Below are positions 33,254-40,414 of a DNA stretch of 40,414 bases, piece by piece. Source of the stretch: an uncultured Bacilli bacterium (GTDB lineage: Bacteria; Bacillota_I; Bacilli_A; RF39; UBA660). The stretch covers positions 1 to 40,414 of the forward strand of contig CANQXT010000006.1 in the NCBI GenBank assembly GCA_947627915.1, given 5' to 3'. The position numbers and the translations under genes are program-made. The notes beneath the pieces were generated by a model. It searched no databases and was not told where the DNA came from. It worked only from the letters and a program-made list of their open reading frames with translations. Every line of letters begins with the position of its first letter. Position 1 is the first letter of the stretch.

Positions 33254-33682
33254 CTATAAATATTTTTTTAAGGTTTCAACTGCTTTTTCTTGCATATCAA
33301 CATAGGCTTTAACAATTGAACTTACTTTATTATCCATTTTCTTTTTATTTAATATTTTCTTTCCTTCAATAATACCCATATTAACACCTTGAAGTAATAA
33401 CTCTGCTATTTTAGAATTAGTCTTATCATTAAATGTTCTAATCTCTATACCATACCAAGTCATTACTTTATTACCTAAAGATGTACTATGAGGTTTACCT
33501 TCATTATATTTAGGATATATTTTTTCAATATCTTTAGCTATCTTTTTATAATCATCCAGTTCAATTTCTAATACTTCTTTTAAACTATTATCTTCTACTT
33601 TATCCATTATAAAGTTAATAGCGTCAATACCCATTGTAGTCCCCTTATGAATTTCATCTAAAGCATTTATATTTTCTTCCAT
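33254..33682 (-). CDS. Small helical protein, possibly ferritin-like fold
   Basis: 142 residues that read as four helices: LDEIHKGTTMGIDAINFIMD, LKEVLEIELDDYKKIAKDI, SKIAELLLQGVNMGIIEGK and VSSIVKAYVDMQEKAVETL. The spacing of Glu and Asp residues on helices 1 and 2 is like that of DUF2383/ferritin-like proteins, but clear EXXH motifs are absent, so metal binding is doubtful. No signal peptide. It has its own terminator and lies 37 nt downstream of the DNA ligase stop in the same direction, so it might be expressed with the NHEJ genes. Confidence 0.55.
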   Translation of the reverse strand: MEENINALDEIHKGTTMGIDAINFIMDKVEDNSLKEVLEIELDDYKKIAKDIEKIYPKYNEGKPHSTSLGNKVMTWYGIEIRTFNDKTNSKIAELLLQGVNMGIIEGKKILNKKKMDNKVSSIVKAYVDMQEKAVETLKKYL

Positions 33683-33719
33683 AATATCACCATTCTTATT
33701 ATTGCCAATATTTTAATAA

Positions 33720-34610
33720 TTATTCTTTAATTTTTCTAAATACAGGATGTCTTAAGTGATTGCTTTTTGTTCTTTCTAAATATTCTATTTCACATATAAT
33801 ATTATCATCTATATAATATATACCTTGTTCATTATAATCAGCAAAAACAGATTTCTTATTTTTAAATTTTTTTAATTTTTCATATAATTCTTTTTTCTTA
33901 CTCATTACTACTTTACCTACATAATATAATTTATTATTGCGCTTTTCTCCTAAAATTAAAGATACTGTATTATTTTTATTGTTGGTATATCCACCAATTA
34001 CAAAATCTTCCATTTTAATATTTTTAATCTTAATCCAGTTATTACTTCTTTCATTAATATCATAAGTACTATTTTTATCTTTAGCAACAATTCCTTCTAA
34101 ACCAAGTTTTTTAATTTTCTTAAACAAATTAATTCCTTCTTCATTAATATATTTAGTTTTAATAAAAACGTCATTATCTAAATATTTATCTAAAATTTTC
34201 TTTCTTTTTATAAGAGTTAAATTAGTTAAGTCTTCATCTTGATATAAGATATCGAAACAAACAAAGACAACGGGATTATCGATACTTTGACTTTTTATTG
34301 TTAATTTATTTTTTAATCTATTTCTTTGTTGTAATTTATTAAATGATGGTTTATCTTTATCGAATGCTACTATTTCACCATCAAAGATAACTTTTCCTTT
34401 AACTAAGTTTTTTATTTCTTGTAATTCTGGAAACAAATAAGTTAAATCTTGTTTATTACGACTTTGTATAACTACTTCATTTGGAGTAGCAAATACAATA
34501 GCTCTTATGCCATCAAATTTCATTTCATAAATGTAATTACTTGAATCAAATGGTTCATCAATTTCTTTTAGTAACATTGGTTGCCAATCTCTATTTTTCC
34601 ATATATTCAT
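33720..34610 (-). CDS. ligD: ATP-dependent DNA ligase (LigD ligase-domain type)
   Basis: Seals DNA breaks in bacterial non-homologous end joining. The 296-residue protein contains the nucleotidyltransferase motif YEMKFDGIRAI with the AMP-accepting Lys30, the downstream motifs FDGEIVAFD, FVCFDILY, LEGIVAKDKNS and NWIKIK, and a C-terminal OB domain (VIGGYTNNKNNTVSLILGE). The polymerase and phosphoesterase domains of full LigD are absent, so other proteins must process ends. Its ATG overlaps the end of the Ku gene by 4 nt (ATGA), giving translational coupling of the two NHEJ partners. Confidence 0.92.
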   Translation of the reverse strand: MNIWKNRDWQPMLLKEIDEPFDSSNYIYEMKFDGIRAIVFATPNEVVIQSRNKQDLTYLFPELQEIKNLVKGKVIFDGEIVAFDKDKPSFNKLQQRNRLKNKLTIKSQSIDNPVVFVCFDILYQDEDLTNLTLIKRKKILDKYLDNDVFIKTKYINEEGINLFKKIKKLGLEGIVAKDKNSTYDINERSNNWIKIKNIKMEDFVIGGYTNNKNNTVSLILGEKRNNKLYYVGKVVMSKKKELYEKLKKFKNKKSVFADYNEQGIYYIDDNIICEIEYLERTKSNHLRHPVFRKIKE

Positions 34611-35353
34611 TTTTTCTTCAGACTCTTTTCTAGGGCTTCCATTAAATCACTGACTTTTTGTTTTGGTTTCTTTTTTACTTTTTTAACACTTTTACCATCT
34701 AATTTGTCTTCAATAGCGTCTTTAATATTATTTTGATATTCATCTTGATATTTGTTTGGTTCAAATTTACCGGATCTTTCTTCAATAATTTTGATAGCTA
34801 AAGCAAGTTCTTTTTCATCTACTTTATCTATAGTATCTTTTTCAGGTAGTAATACCTCTTCTTGAAAAAATAAAGTAGTCATAACTATACCATAGGGTGT
34901 AAATCTTAAAATGCAATAATAGAATTTACTGCCAATAACTGTTTTAGCTAGAGCGACTTTTTTCACCTTTTTTAAAGCTTCACAAAACAAGTTATAGGCT
35001 TTATTTTTCTTTTCAACATCTAATAGATAACTCTTTTCAAAATAAGTGGGATCTACTTCTTTAATATCAATAAAAGAAACAATATCTATTTCATGTTCAT
35101 TTTCTGGTTTTAATTTATCTAATTCTTCTTTAGAAAAAGTTAAATATTTATTTCTTTCATATTCATAACCTTTGATAATATCTTTTTCTTTAATATTCTT
35201 TTTACAATGTTCACAATATTTAACATACTTAATTCGATGTAAACAACTTTTATGTAATTGATTAAAAGAAGTATCATTATTTTTAATTATTGGATTCATT
35301 ACAACCGGAATATTAACTAGTCCAAAAGAAATATTATTTTTTATATTGGGCAT
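34607..35353 (-). CDS. ku: Ku DNA end-binding protein
   Basis: Homodimeric ring that binds double-strand break ends and recruits the ligase. 248 residues, slightly shorter than usual. Landmarks: ISFGLVNIPVVMNP at the start, then CLHRIKYVKYCEHCKK (the common Ku entry to the bridge, here with a CxxC that could bind zinc), DIIKGYEYERNKYLTFSKEE, and FYYCILRFTPYGIVMTTLFF. The C-terminal tail is very basic (KSVKKVKKKPKQKVSDLMEA), usual for bacterial Ku. Translation starts at ATG with GGTGAT upstream. NHEJ pairs are typical of bacteria with non-dividing stages such as spores. Confidence 0.93.
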   Translation of the reverse strand: MPNIKNNISFGLVNIPVVMNPIIKNNDTSFNQLHKSCLHRIKYVKYCEHCKKNIKEKDIIKGYEYERNKYLTFSKEELDKLKPENEHEIDIVSFIDIKEVDPTYFEKSYLLDVEKKNKAYNLFCEALKKVKKVALAKTVIGSKFYYCILRFTPYGIVMTTLFFQEEVLLPEKDTIDKVDEKELALAIKIIEERSGKFEPNKYQDEYQNNIKDAIEDKLDGKSVKKVKKKPKQKVSDLMEALEKSLKKK

Positions 35354-35418
35354 ATTATCACCAAGTATATTATGAGAAATATTTTTATTTTTTAATCAAA
35401 AAAAGTCTATATTAGCCC

Positions 35419-35853
35419 CTAATTAGGTAAAATTAAAGTTTGACCAATACTTAAAGTATTACTTTTTAAATTATTTAATTCTTTTATTTTATCTACTGTT
35501 GTATTATAAGTTCTAGCTATACTATATAGTGTATCACCACTTTTAACTGTATATGTTAATTTATTATTACTTGAATCAGGTATTTTTAAAACTTGACCAA
35601 TTGATAAAGTGTTACTATTTAAATTATTTAAAGATTTTAAGTCATTTACTGATACGCCAAATTTATTAGCAATACCATACAATGTATCACCTTTCATAAC
35701 TGTATATGTTTTAGCTTTTTCCGTACTAGATGAAGAAATTATTAATTTTTGACCAACACTTAAAGTATTATTTTTTAAATTATTTAAACTTTTTAATTCA
35801 TCAACTGAAATACCAAATTTTCGCGCTATACCATATAATGTATCACCTGATAC
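35419..35853 (-). pseudogene. 5'-truncated LysM protein gene, three LysM repeats remaining
   Basis: Three LysM peptidoglycan-binding repeats are open in one frame: SGDTLYGIARKFGISVDELK, then KGDTLYGIANKFGVSVNDLK and SGDTLYSIARTYNTTVDKIK, each ending with a NTLS(I/V)GQ block. The only in-frame ATG (35697) is inside the second repeat with no ribosome site. Upstream of the first repeat the expected V-K-S-G-D register is lost (KKVSGD) and within 7 codons the stop of the neighbouring gene appears. So the gene has lost its signal peptide, any catalytic domain and its start. The break lies at the palindrome GTATCACCTGATAC, suggesting element insertion. A short two-repeat product from 35697 (92 residues) is possible but unlikely. 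Confidence 0.75.
35840..35853. other. Candidate attachment-site core (palindrome with non-palindromic centre)
   Basis: GTATCACCTGATAC: six-base arms GTATCA/TGATAC around a central CC. Large serine recombinases cross over at a central dinucleotide between imperfect inverted arms, and this lies precisely where the LysM reading frame loses its register, on the recombinase side. Confidence 0.5.
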
Positions 35854-35868
35854 CTTTTTTATGTAGTA

Positions 35869-36255
35869 TTATAGATTAAAATTATCCATGAATTCCATCA
35901 TTTTTTTCATAAATTCTTCTTCATCAAAAAATATATCATTTGGAATACAAATATTATATTTTTCACTAAACTTATGTATAAAATCATCACTAGGCATATC
36001 GTCACTATAACCATTTGTAATATAATCATTATATATAACTTCTTTTATTTCTTCTCTTAATGCTTCGGCATTATCTTTATGTGCATAAACTATACCATAC
36101 ATTATTCCATAACTCACATATATTTCATAATTGTTTATATCTGCGCATGAATATAAATTAACTTCTATTTTATCGTCTAAAATTTCACATTGAATTAAAT
36201 GCTTATCTTTCCAATCTCTTGTTTCAAAATCATCTGTTTTATCTATCCAATTCAT
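35869..36255 (-). CDS. Acidic hypothetical protein adjacent to the element end
   Basis: 128 residues, acidic, alpha/beta with no membrane segment: MNWIDKTDDFETRDWKDK, then YVSYGIMYGIVYAHKDNAEA, and a helix EEFMKKMMEFMDNF at the end. The ribosome site GGGAGG lies 9-10 nt before the ATG. It lies 36 nt downstream of the recombinase gene and 15 nt from the attachment palindrome. Its TAA stop is followed in frame by the truncated LysM repeats, so readthrough would give a fusion. It could be an immunity, anti-restriction or directionality protein of the element; there is no motif to choose between these. Confidence 0.6.
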   Translation of the reverse strand: MNWIDKTDDFETRDWKDKHLIQCEILDDKIEVNLYSCADINNYEIYVSYGIMYGIVYAHKDNAEALREEIKEVIYNDYITNGYSDDMPSDDFIHKFSEKYNICIPNDIFFDEEEFMKKMMEFMDNFNL

Positions 36256-36291
36256 AATATTGTACCTCCCAATAATAACGATTATTCTACA

Positions 36292-37851
36292 CTAAATTTT
36301 ACTAAATGTAAATATAATATCTATCGTTTTATCTTGATAGACATAGATCTTTTCAACTAAATTTATGATTAATTCTCTTGTCGGATTATCTAGTGATAAA
36401 AACTCATTGATGTATTTTTCTATTTTTTTATTATCTATTTTACTCGAGTTTACTTGTTCGCTTTTTAGATTATCAATACTAGCTTTATTATTTGCTATGT
36501 CTTTTTTTAGGCTTTCACTAACTCTTAAATACTGTAATTCATCAATAATACCTTTCAATCTATCCATGTAAGTTTTATCTAAATTTTCAGTTATTTTATT
36601 ATTCACTATTTCCAAATTTTCTATTTGTTTCTTAATACTTAAAGTATCATCACTAAACTCTATATTTCCTATAGAATCTTTAATAGCTTTTTTATCTAGA
36701 TACTTCATACATACATCCTTAATATTATCTAAAATAACTCTTTCTAATGTTTCATAATTATTTGTATGCGTTGTGCAAACATGATATTTTGAATATGTTC
36801 TATAATAATCGCAAGTCGTATAGCTTCTACCAGTCTTATTTTGATATCTTATAGTTATTCGATGTTTACAATCTCCACAATACAAAAGTCCATCTAATAA
36901 ATAAAATCTTTTCTTTTCTGGTCTTTTCACGTTCTTTGGAAGTAAGTACTGCACATAATTAAAAATATTTCTATCAATAATTGCTTCATGCATATTCGGG
37001 ACAATAATATACTCACTAGCATTGTTTTTAACAGTCTTTTTAAGTTTATAATTTATTTTTTTAGTCTTGCCTTGAACTAAATCTCCAACATAAATCTGAT
37101 TAGTTAAAATTGCTTTTATTGTTGTATCAACCCATACACCTTGTGCTTGCGAAATACATTTACCGCGACTCTTTGTATTCCAAATATAATTGTAATAAGA
37201 TGCTGGTGTTTTAATTTTCCTTTTTGTAAGTTCATCTGCAATAGAATGACAAGTATTTCCTTTAAGAGCTAAATCAAATATTAGTTTAACAGTTCTAGTT
37301 TGTTCCTCATTTATTATTAGATGATTTTTATTATTAGGATCTTTCATATACCCAAAAGGACATCTACCCGATACATATAAACCATCTTTCATTCTTGAAT
37401 GCAAACTTGTTTTTACTTTTTTTGAAATATCCTTTGCATACATATCATTCATTATGGCTTTAAAAGGTGCAATATCATTATTAGTATTATCTAAAAAAGT
37501 ATCAATACCATCATTTATAGCAATATACCTTATATTATTATTTGGAAAATATTTTTCAATAAGTTCACCAGTACCAATATAATCTCTACCTAATCTTGAC
37601 ATATCTTTAGTAATAATCATATTTATTTTACCATTTTCAATATCCTTAATCATTCTTTTAAAAGCAGGTCTTTCAAAATTAGTTCCCGTAAATCCATCAT
37701 CAACATACTCATCTATAACATTATAATTATTTTCTTTTACATATTGATTAAGTAAAGTTCTTTGACTAACAATACTATCAGATTCAATATTTCCATCATC
37801 TCTTGATAATCTTATATATAATCCTACATTAAAACTACTATTCCCATTCAT
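36292..37851 (-). CDS. Large serine recombinase (site-specific integrase)
   Basis: 519 residues. The catalytic domain begins VGLYIRLSRDDGN with nucleophile Ser16, followed by YVDDGFTGTNFERPAFKRMI and MSRLGRDYIGTGE. Then come the recombinase domain (GRCPFGYMKDPNNKNHLI), a zinc ribbon (LYCGDCKHRI and later CDYYRTYSKYHVC) and a coiled coil (about 405-470). This is the layout of TndX/TnpX/CcrA-type transposon integrases, which excise and insert elements without host factors. The start overlaps the stop of a 58-residue ORF by 1 nt (TAATG). It is the engine of the element at the right of the window; its target is probably the LysM gene. Confidence 0.95.
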   Translation of the reverse strand: MNGNSSFNVGLYIRLSRDDGNIESDSIVSQRTLLNQYVKENNYNVIDEYVDDGFTGTNFERPAFKRMIKDIENGKINMIITKDMSRLGRDYIGTGELIEKYFPNNNIRYIAINDGIDTFLDNTNNDIAPFKAIMNDMYAKDISKKVKTSLHSRMKDGLYVSGRCPFGYMKDPNNKNHLIINEEQTRTVKLIFDLALKGNTCHSIADELTKRKIKTPASYYNYIWNTKSRGKCISQAQGVWVDTTIKAILTNQIYVGDLVQGKTKKINYKLKKTVKNNASEYIIVPNMHEAIIDRNIFNYVQYLLPKNVKRPEKKRFYLLDGLLYCGDCKHRITIRYQNKTGRSYTTCDYYRTYSKYHVCTTHTNNYETLERVILDNIKDVCMKYLDKKAIKDSIGNIEFSDDTLSIKKQIENLEIVNNKITENLDKTYMDRLKGIIDELQYLRVSESLKKDIANNKASIDNLKSEQVNSSKIDNKKIEKYINEFLSLDNPTRELIINLVEKIYVYQDKTIDIIFTFSKI

Positions 37852-38027
37852 TAATTCATACTCCTTTCACTTTGGGAATAATGAGTATGCTTGAATGGTA
37901 CCTCCTTATTTAAAATATTGCAAGTCATATATTGTTTTTCTATTTCTATTTTTAATACATTAGTTATTATTTCATTTAAAGATTTCCCATTTTCTTTAAA
38001 TTTTAAATTAACTTTGTATTTAACCAT
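37851..38027 (-). CDS. 58-residue ORF translationally coupled to the recombinase
   Basis: Starts ATG 38027 (MVKYKVNLKFKENGKSLNEI) behind GGAGG with an 11-nt spacer and ends SERSMN with TAA sharing its last A with the recombinase ATG. The first 30 residues look like a small alpha/beta or amphipathic-helix protein; the tail is rich in His and Lys. Comparable tiny ORFs precede serine recombinases in Firmicute transposons and some act as directionality factors. I cannot assign the family. Coding is supported by the 1-nt overlap. Confidence 0.55.
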   Translation of the reverse strand: MVKYKVNLKFKENGKSLNEIITNVLKIEIEKQYMTCNILNKEVPFKHTHYSQSERSMN

Positions 38028-38110
38028 AGAGTTCTATACCTCCAATAAATTCTATGGCTTTAATTTTTAAATTAGTAATATTATTTGGTGTAATAGTACA
38101 CCTAACAATA

Positions 38111-38191
38111 TTACTTATTATTATAAACCTCCTGATTGTTCATTATTTGATTAAGTATTTTTTCTCTTAAATTAAAATTAAATCTTAGCAT
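38111..38191 (-). CDS. 26-residue ORF upstream of the recombinase
   Basis: Starts MLRFNFNLREKILNQIM and ends NNQEVYNNK. Its ATG directly follows the TAA of an 8-residue ORF (38192-38218; MHQEKEMI) which has a fine ribosome site (GGAGG, 5 nt from its ATG). AAGGAGATG is embedded in that leader and serves the 26-residue ORF. Such a chain of tiny coupled ORFs suggests translational control rather than functional proteins. Confidence 0.45.
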   Translation of the reverse strand: MLRFNFNLREKILNQIMNNQEVYNNK

Positions 38192-38218
38192 TTATATCAT
38201 CTCCTTTTCTTGATGCAT
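38192..38218 (-). CDS. 8-residue leader peptide
   Basis: MHQEKEMI, started at ATG 38218 behind GTGGAGGT and stopped by TAA immediately before the next ATG. Probably a leader peptide whose translation opens the downstream ORFs. Confidence 0.35.
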   Translation of the reverse strand: MHQEKEMI

Positions 38219-38227
38219 GATACCTCC

Positions 38228-38466
38228 ACTAAAAAGAAGAGTCAAGTCATTAAGTAAAGAAAGTTTTGTCTATCATCCTATAATACTTACAAATGTATTA
38301 ATTTTTAAAAAAGCAGGATAAGATGTTTACACATCAATACTAAACTATCACTTATTTCATAAGAGTTTAGCATTGTGTAAAACTTATTTCGTACTTACGA
38401 AATTCATCCTACTTTGTAGGTTACTATAAAGGATAAAGTTAATAATATCAATACATTAGAGCATAA
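38228..38466. other. Structured non-coding leader or transfer/recombination region of the element
   Basis: About 240 bp without coding potential. It holds a 50-nt imperfect palindrome (38329-38378; outer arms ACACAtcAAT/ATTGTGT, CTAAACT/AGTTTAG, inner CTTAT/ATAAG), a hairpin ATTTCGT/ACGAAAT (38387-38404), a hairpin CCTAC/GTAGG (38409-38421), and the repeated motif TCATCCTA at 38273 and 38406, with further copies in the adjoining terminator. It may be the long leader of the recombinase transcript, a regulator binding region, or an origin of transfer. Confidence 0.5.
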
Positions 38467-38467
38467 A

Positions 38468-38517
38468 AAAATCATCCTATTTTTTATTTTTATATAATTT
38501 TTATAGGATGATTAAAA
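38468..38517 (-). terminator. Terminator of the restriction-modification operon
   Basis: Minus-strand arms ATCATCCTAT and ATAGGATGAT, loop of about 23 nt, then T7. It follows the DpnII-type nuclease gene by 3 nt. Confidence 0.8.
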
Positions 38518-38519
38518 TT

Positions 38520-39377
38520 TTATAAATTTTCTAAAACACCATGTTCAAGATCATCAATATTATATAAAGTATCTAATTCATTAAATGTTTCTTCAAGATT
38601 TTTTCTAGCACTATTCCAACCAGTTCCATCAGTAAACCAAATAAATGTTACTCCATCGACGTTTTTAGATTCTTGAGCTAACATTTTATAACTTCTAGCA
38701 GTCTCATTTAATTTAGAGCCACCACCAGAATAAAAATTAGTTTCAATAACATATACTTGTTTTTCGGTTTTAATAACGAAATCAAATCTTTTGGTTGATG
38801 TATTATTACCTGACATTTCACTTAAATCAAGATCCCATTTATTTTCTATATCTTTTAAGTACATTTCTTTAAAATAGTTAACATCCTTTTTATAACCTGC
38901 TTTGATGATATATGATTCAACTAAATTTTCCATTAGATGTCCACCACGATTTTTTCTTCCATTTGAATCAAGACCAACTTCAATACCTAGAACATAATCA
39001 TATAAATTATTTATAATGTGATTTTGTAATAAATCAAATAATCCTGTTTCTCGCATAAATCTAATATAATCTTGCATAGAATATACCATTTTATTAAATT
39101 TAAATAAATATTCATTAATTTCATCTTTAACAAAAATTTCTCTTGAACGAACTGCAAGCAAAAGTGGAATACATTCTAAAGTTTCTGGGTATTTAACCAA
39201 AATATTTTGAAATTCTTTCTCAATATTTTTACTACCTATTAAAGAATTTAAAATATTGAGTTCTACTTTTACTTTATCTACATTTTTATAAATCTTTTCA
39301 AAATCAACATAATAAGTATAATCAGATATACTAGTTTTAAATTTGCTTAACCATTCATTAAAATTTCTTTTATTCAT
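38520..39377 (-). CDS. DpnII-type GATC restriction endonuclease
   Basis: 285 residues from ATG 39377 (a TTG three codons upstream is also possible). The family signature is plain: LYDYVLGIEVGLDSNGRKNR followed by GGHLMENLVESYI, and the PD-(D/E)XK core RFDFVIKTEKQVYVIETNFY, then GGSKLNETARSYK and GVTFIWFTDGTGW. DpnII cuts unmethylated GATC. The ATG overlaps the end of the preceding small gene by 8 nt (ATGAATAA). It is the last gene of a DpnII-type operon and, as usual, the methylases come first. Confidence 0.93.
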   Translation of the reverse strand: MNKRNFNEWLSKFKTSISDYTYYVDFEKIYKNVDKVKVELNILNSLIGSKNIEKEFQNILVKYPETLECIPLLLAVRSREIFVKDEINEYLFKFNKMVYSMQDYIRFMRETGLFDLLQNHIINNLYDYVLGIEVGLDSNGRKNRGGHLMENLVESYIIKAGYKKDVNYFKEMYLKDIENKWDLDLSEMSGNNTSTKRFDFVIKTEKQVYVIETNFYSGGGSKLNETARSYKMLAQESKNVDGVTFIWFTDGTGWNSARKNLEETFNELDTLYNIDDLEHGVLENL

Positions 39378-39729
39378 AATTATCAAAAACCTCCAATAAT
39401 TTTTTTACTGCTACTTCTTTTAGTTTATCTTGAAAACATTTATTTATTAAGGTATCAATATCATTTATTATAGTATCAATTGTAACAATATAATTATCTA
39501 AATATTTATAATTTGTTTTGTATTTATCATTGACTTGATTTACTAATTCAATTACAATTCTATCTATATTTTCTTTACTTATTTTATTTTCTAATTTTAA
39601 AAGTGCTATTCCTCTTTCTATTCTTTGTAAATATTCTTTATCTTGTTTATATCCACGAGTTTTTTTATCTAAAGAATATACCGCTTCCATAAATTCACCT
39701 ATTTTTTTTAGGAATTCTCTTTCATCCAT
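39370..39729 (-). CDS. Small helical protein inside the DpnII-type operon
   Basis: 119 residues from ATG 39729, whose first codons overlap the end of the methyltransferase gene by 8 nt (ATGGATGA), with a second 8-nt overlap into the nuclease gene. The protein is all helical: FLKKIGEFMEAVYSLDKK, YLQRIERGIALLKLENK, YIVTIDTIINDIDTLINK, VAVKKLLEVFDNYE. No HTH signature is clear. The classic DpnII operon has dpnM, dpnA and dpnB with nothing between the last two, so this gene is an insertion in the order. Possible roles are control protein, nuclease inhibitor or companion subunit. Confidence 0.6.
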   Translation of the reverse strand: MDEREFLKKIGEFMEAVYSLDKKTRGYKQDKEYLQRIERGIALLKLENKISKENIDRIVIELVNQVNDKYKTNYKYLDNYIVTIDTIINDIDTLINKCFQDKLKEVAVKKLLEVFDNYE

Positions 39730-40414
39730 TATTATCACTTTCCTTTCTTCTTATTGTTAAATCTAAAAATTCTTTTTCTTTTTCTATACCAATATATTTT
39801 CTATTTAATCTACTTGCAACAATTCCAGTGGTACCACTACCATTAAAAGGATCTAGAATTAAATCCCCTTCATCAGTCGAAGCCAAAATTATTTTTTCTA
39901 ATATTTCCATAGGTTTTTGTGTGGGATGTTTTCCACATTTTTTCTCACTAGGCTTTGTTAAAGATGATTCCCAAACATCTTTCATTTGCTTTCCACCATT
40001 TAATTCTCTCATTAAAGAATAATTAAATTTATGTTTAGCTTTCTTTATATCCTTTTTTGCCCAAAGAATAGTTTCTGTAGAATGTACAAAATATCTACAA
40101 CTTATATTTGGCGGTGGATTTAATTTTTTCCAAGTTATATTATTTATTATTTTAAATTCCTCTTGTTCTAATGCCATACCTATTGAATAAATATTATGCA
40201 TTGTACCGCTAATCCAAATAGTACCATCATCTTTTAAAACTTGATGACATAATTTAATCCATTTTTGATTAAACTTATGTTTTTCTTCTATGTTAATAGA
40301 TTTATCCCAATCACCTTTATTAACAGATACCATTTTTCCACCACTACAAGAAATACCATCACTAGACAAAAAATAAGGAGGGTCTGCAAATATCATATCA
40401 ATACTTTTAGGTTC
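39722..40414 (-). CDS. DpnA-type DNA adenine methyltransferase (partial, runs off the window)
   Basis: The 5' end lies beyond the window; 230 residues are visible, open to the last base. It is a beta-class N6-adenine methylase: the catalytic DPPYFLSSDG comes first, and the AdoMet-binding motif LDPFNGSGTTGIVA comes near the C terminus, with KHPTQKPMEILEKII before it. This fits DpnA (M2.DpnII), which methylates GATC, also on single strands. The adjoining DpnII-type nuclease supports that. A DpnM homologue is expected just outside the window. Confidence 0.9.
   Translation of the reverse strand, partial: EPKSIDMIFADPPYFLSSDGISCSGGKMVSVNKGDWDKSINIEEKHKFNQKWIKLCHQVLKDDGTIWISGTMHNIYSIGMALEQEEFKIINNITWKKLNPPPNISCRYFVHSTETILWAKKDIKKAKHKFNYSLMRELNGGKQMKDVWESSLTKPSEKKCGKHPTQKPMEILEKIILASTDEGDLILDPFNGSGTTGIVASRLNRKYIGIEKEKEFLDLTIRRKESDNNG

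Noticed and set aside
35419-35697. Intact two-LysM-repeat gene starting at 35697
   Set aside because: No ribosome site; a further LysM repeat is open upstream in the same frame, so this ATG is internal to a truncated gene.
36365-36571. Plus-strand frame within the recombinase gene
   Set aside because: Antisense to the coiled-coil part of a clear serine recombinase.

Overview
The window comes from a very AT-rich, low-GC Gram-positive bacterium of the Bacilli/Mollicutes-like part of the Firmicutes, probably an uncultured gut lineage. TGG codes Trp and TGA is used as a stop (for example at 5874-5876 and 26689-26691), so the code is standard rather than the mycoplasma one. A MurE with a DNPR motif implies a meso-diaminopimelate cell wall. 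A glmS ribozyme and a YutI/YutH/YutD/YunB-type gene set tie it to Bacillus-like ancestors. No genus can be named from the sequence alone.

Left part (1-19483), mostly chromosomal core. An unexplained cluster of hairpins (1-143) is followed by recG, a small XRE regulator, a 36-residue basic peptide, a SleB-type wall hydrolase, tRNA-Trp directly upstream of trpS, an SH3/NlpC-P60 wall endopeptidase and three small genes of unknown role. A tRNA cluster (Ser, fMet, Asp, Phe on the minus strand; Leu on the plus strand) comes next, then an S1-domain protein, a NifU-like protein, a YutH-like protein, a proline/Val-Asn-Ser-Thr repeat protein, YutD, YunB and two tail-anchored proteins. glmS, with its self-cleaving ribozyme leader, is divergent from murE. 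A PlsC acyltransferase sits beside a stand-alone E2-like acyltransferase domain that has lost its catalytic His, and then comes tRNA-Gly.

Middle part (19484-27025), accessory. A perfect 30-bp direct repeat (19478-19507 and 21287-21316) starts in the 3' end of tRNA-Gly and brackets about 1.8 kb holding one 450-residue protein of unknown function and no recombinase. It is followed by an 890-residue and a 762-residue protein, also of unknown function. The 450- and 762-residue proteins appear to share one domain.

Right-centre (27010-35353). A tight operon encodes a HhH radical-SAM protein, its DUF4130-type partner and a divergent GroEL-like chaperonin, joined by 1- and 4-nt overlaps. Beyond it lie a pair of paralogues flanking another unknown gene, a small helical protein, and a two-gene NHEJ operon (Ku plus ATP-dependent ligase).

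Right end (35419-40414), a mobile element. A LysM gene is cut off at its 5' side at a palindrome, GTATCACCTGATAC (35840-35853). Beyond this are a 128-residue gene, a large serine recombinase, a chain of tiny coupled ORFs, a structured non-coding block, and a DpnII-type restriction-modification operon that runs off the window. I read this as a serine-recombinase element inserted in the LysM gene. The candidates I rate most likely to be new biology are the radical-SAM/DUF4130/GroEL-like operon and the tRNA-Gly insertion with its shared-domain proteins.
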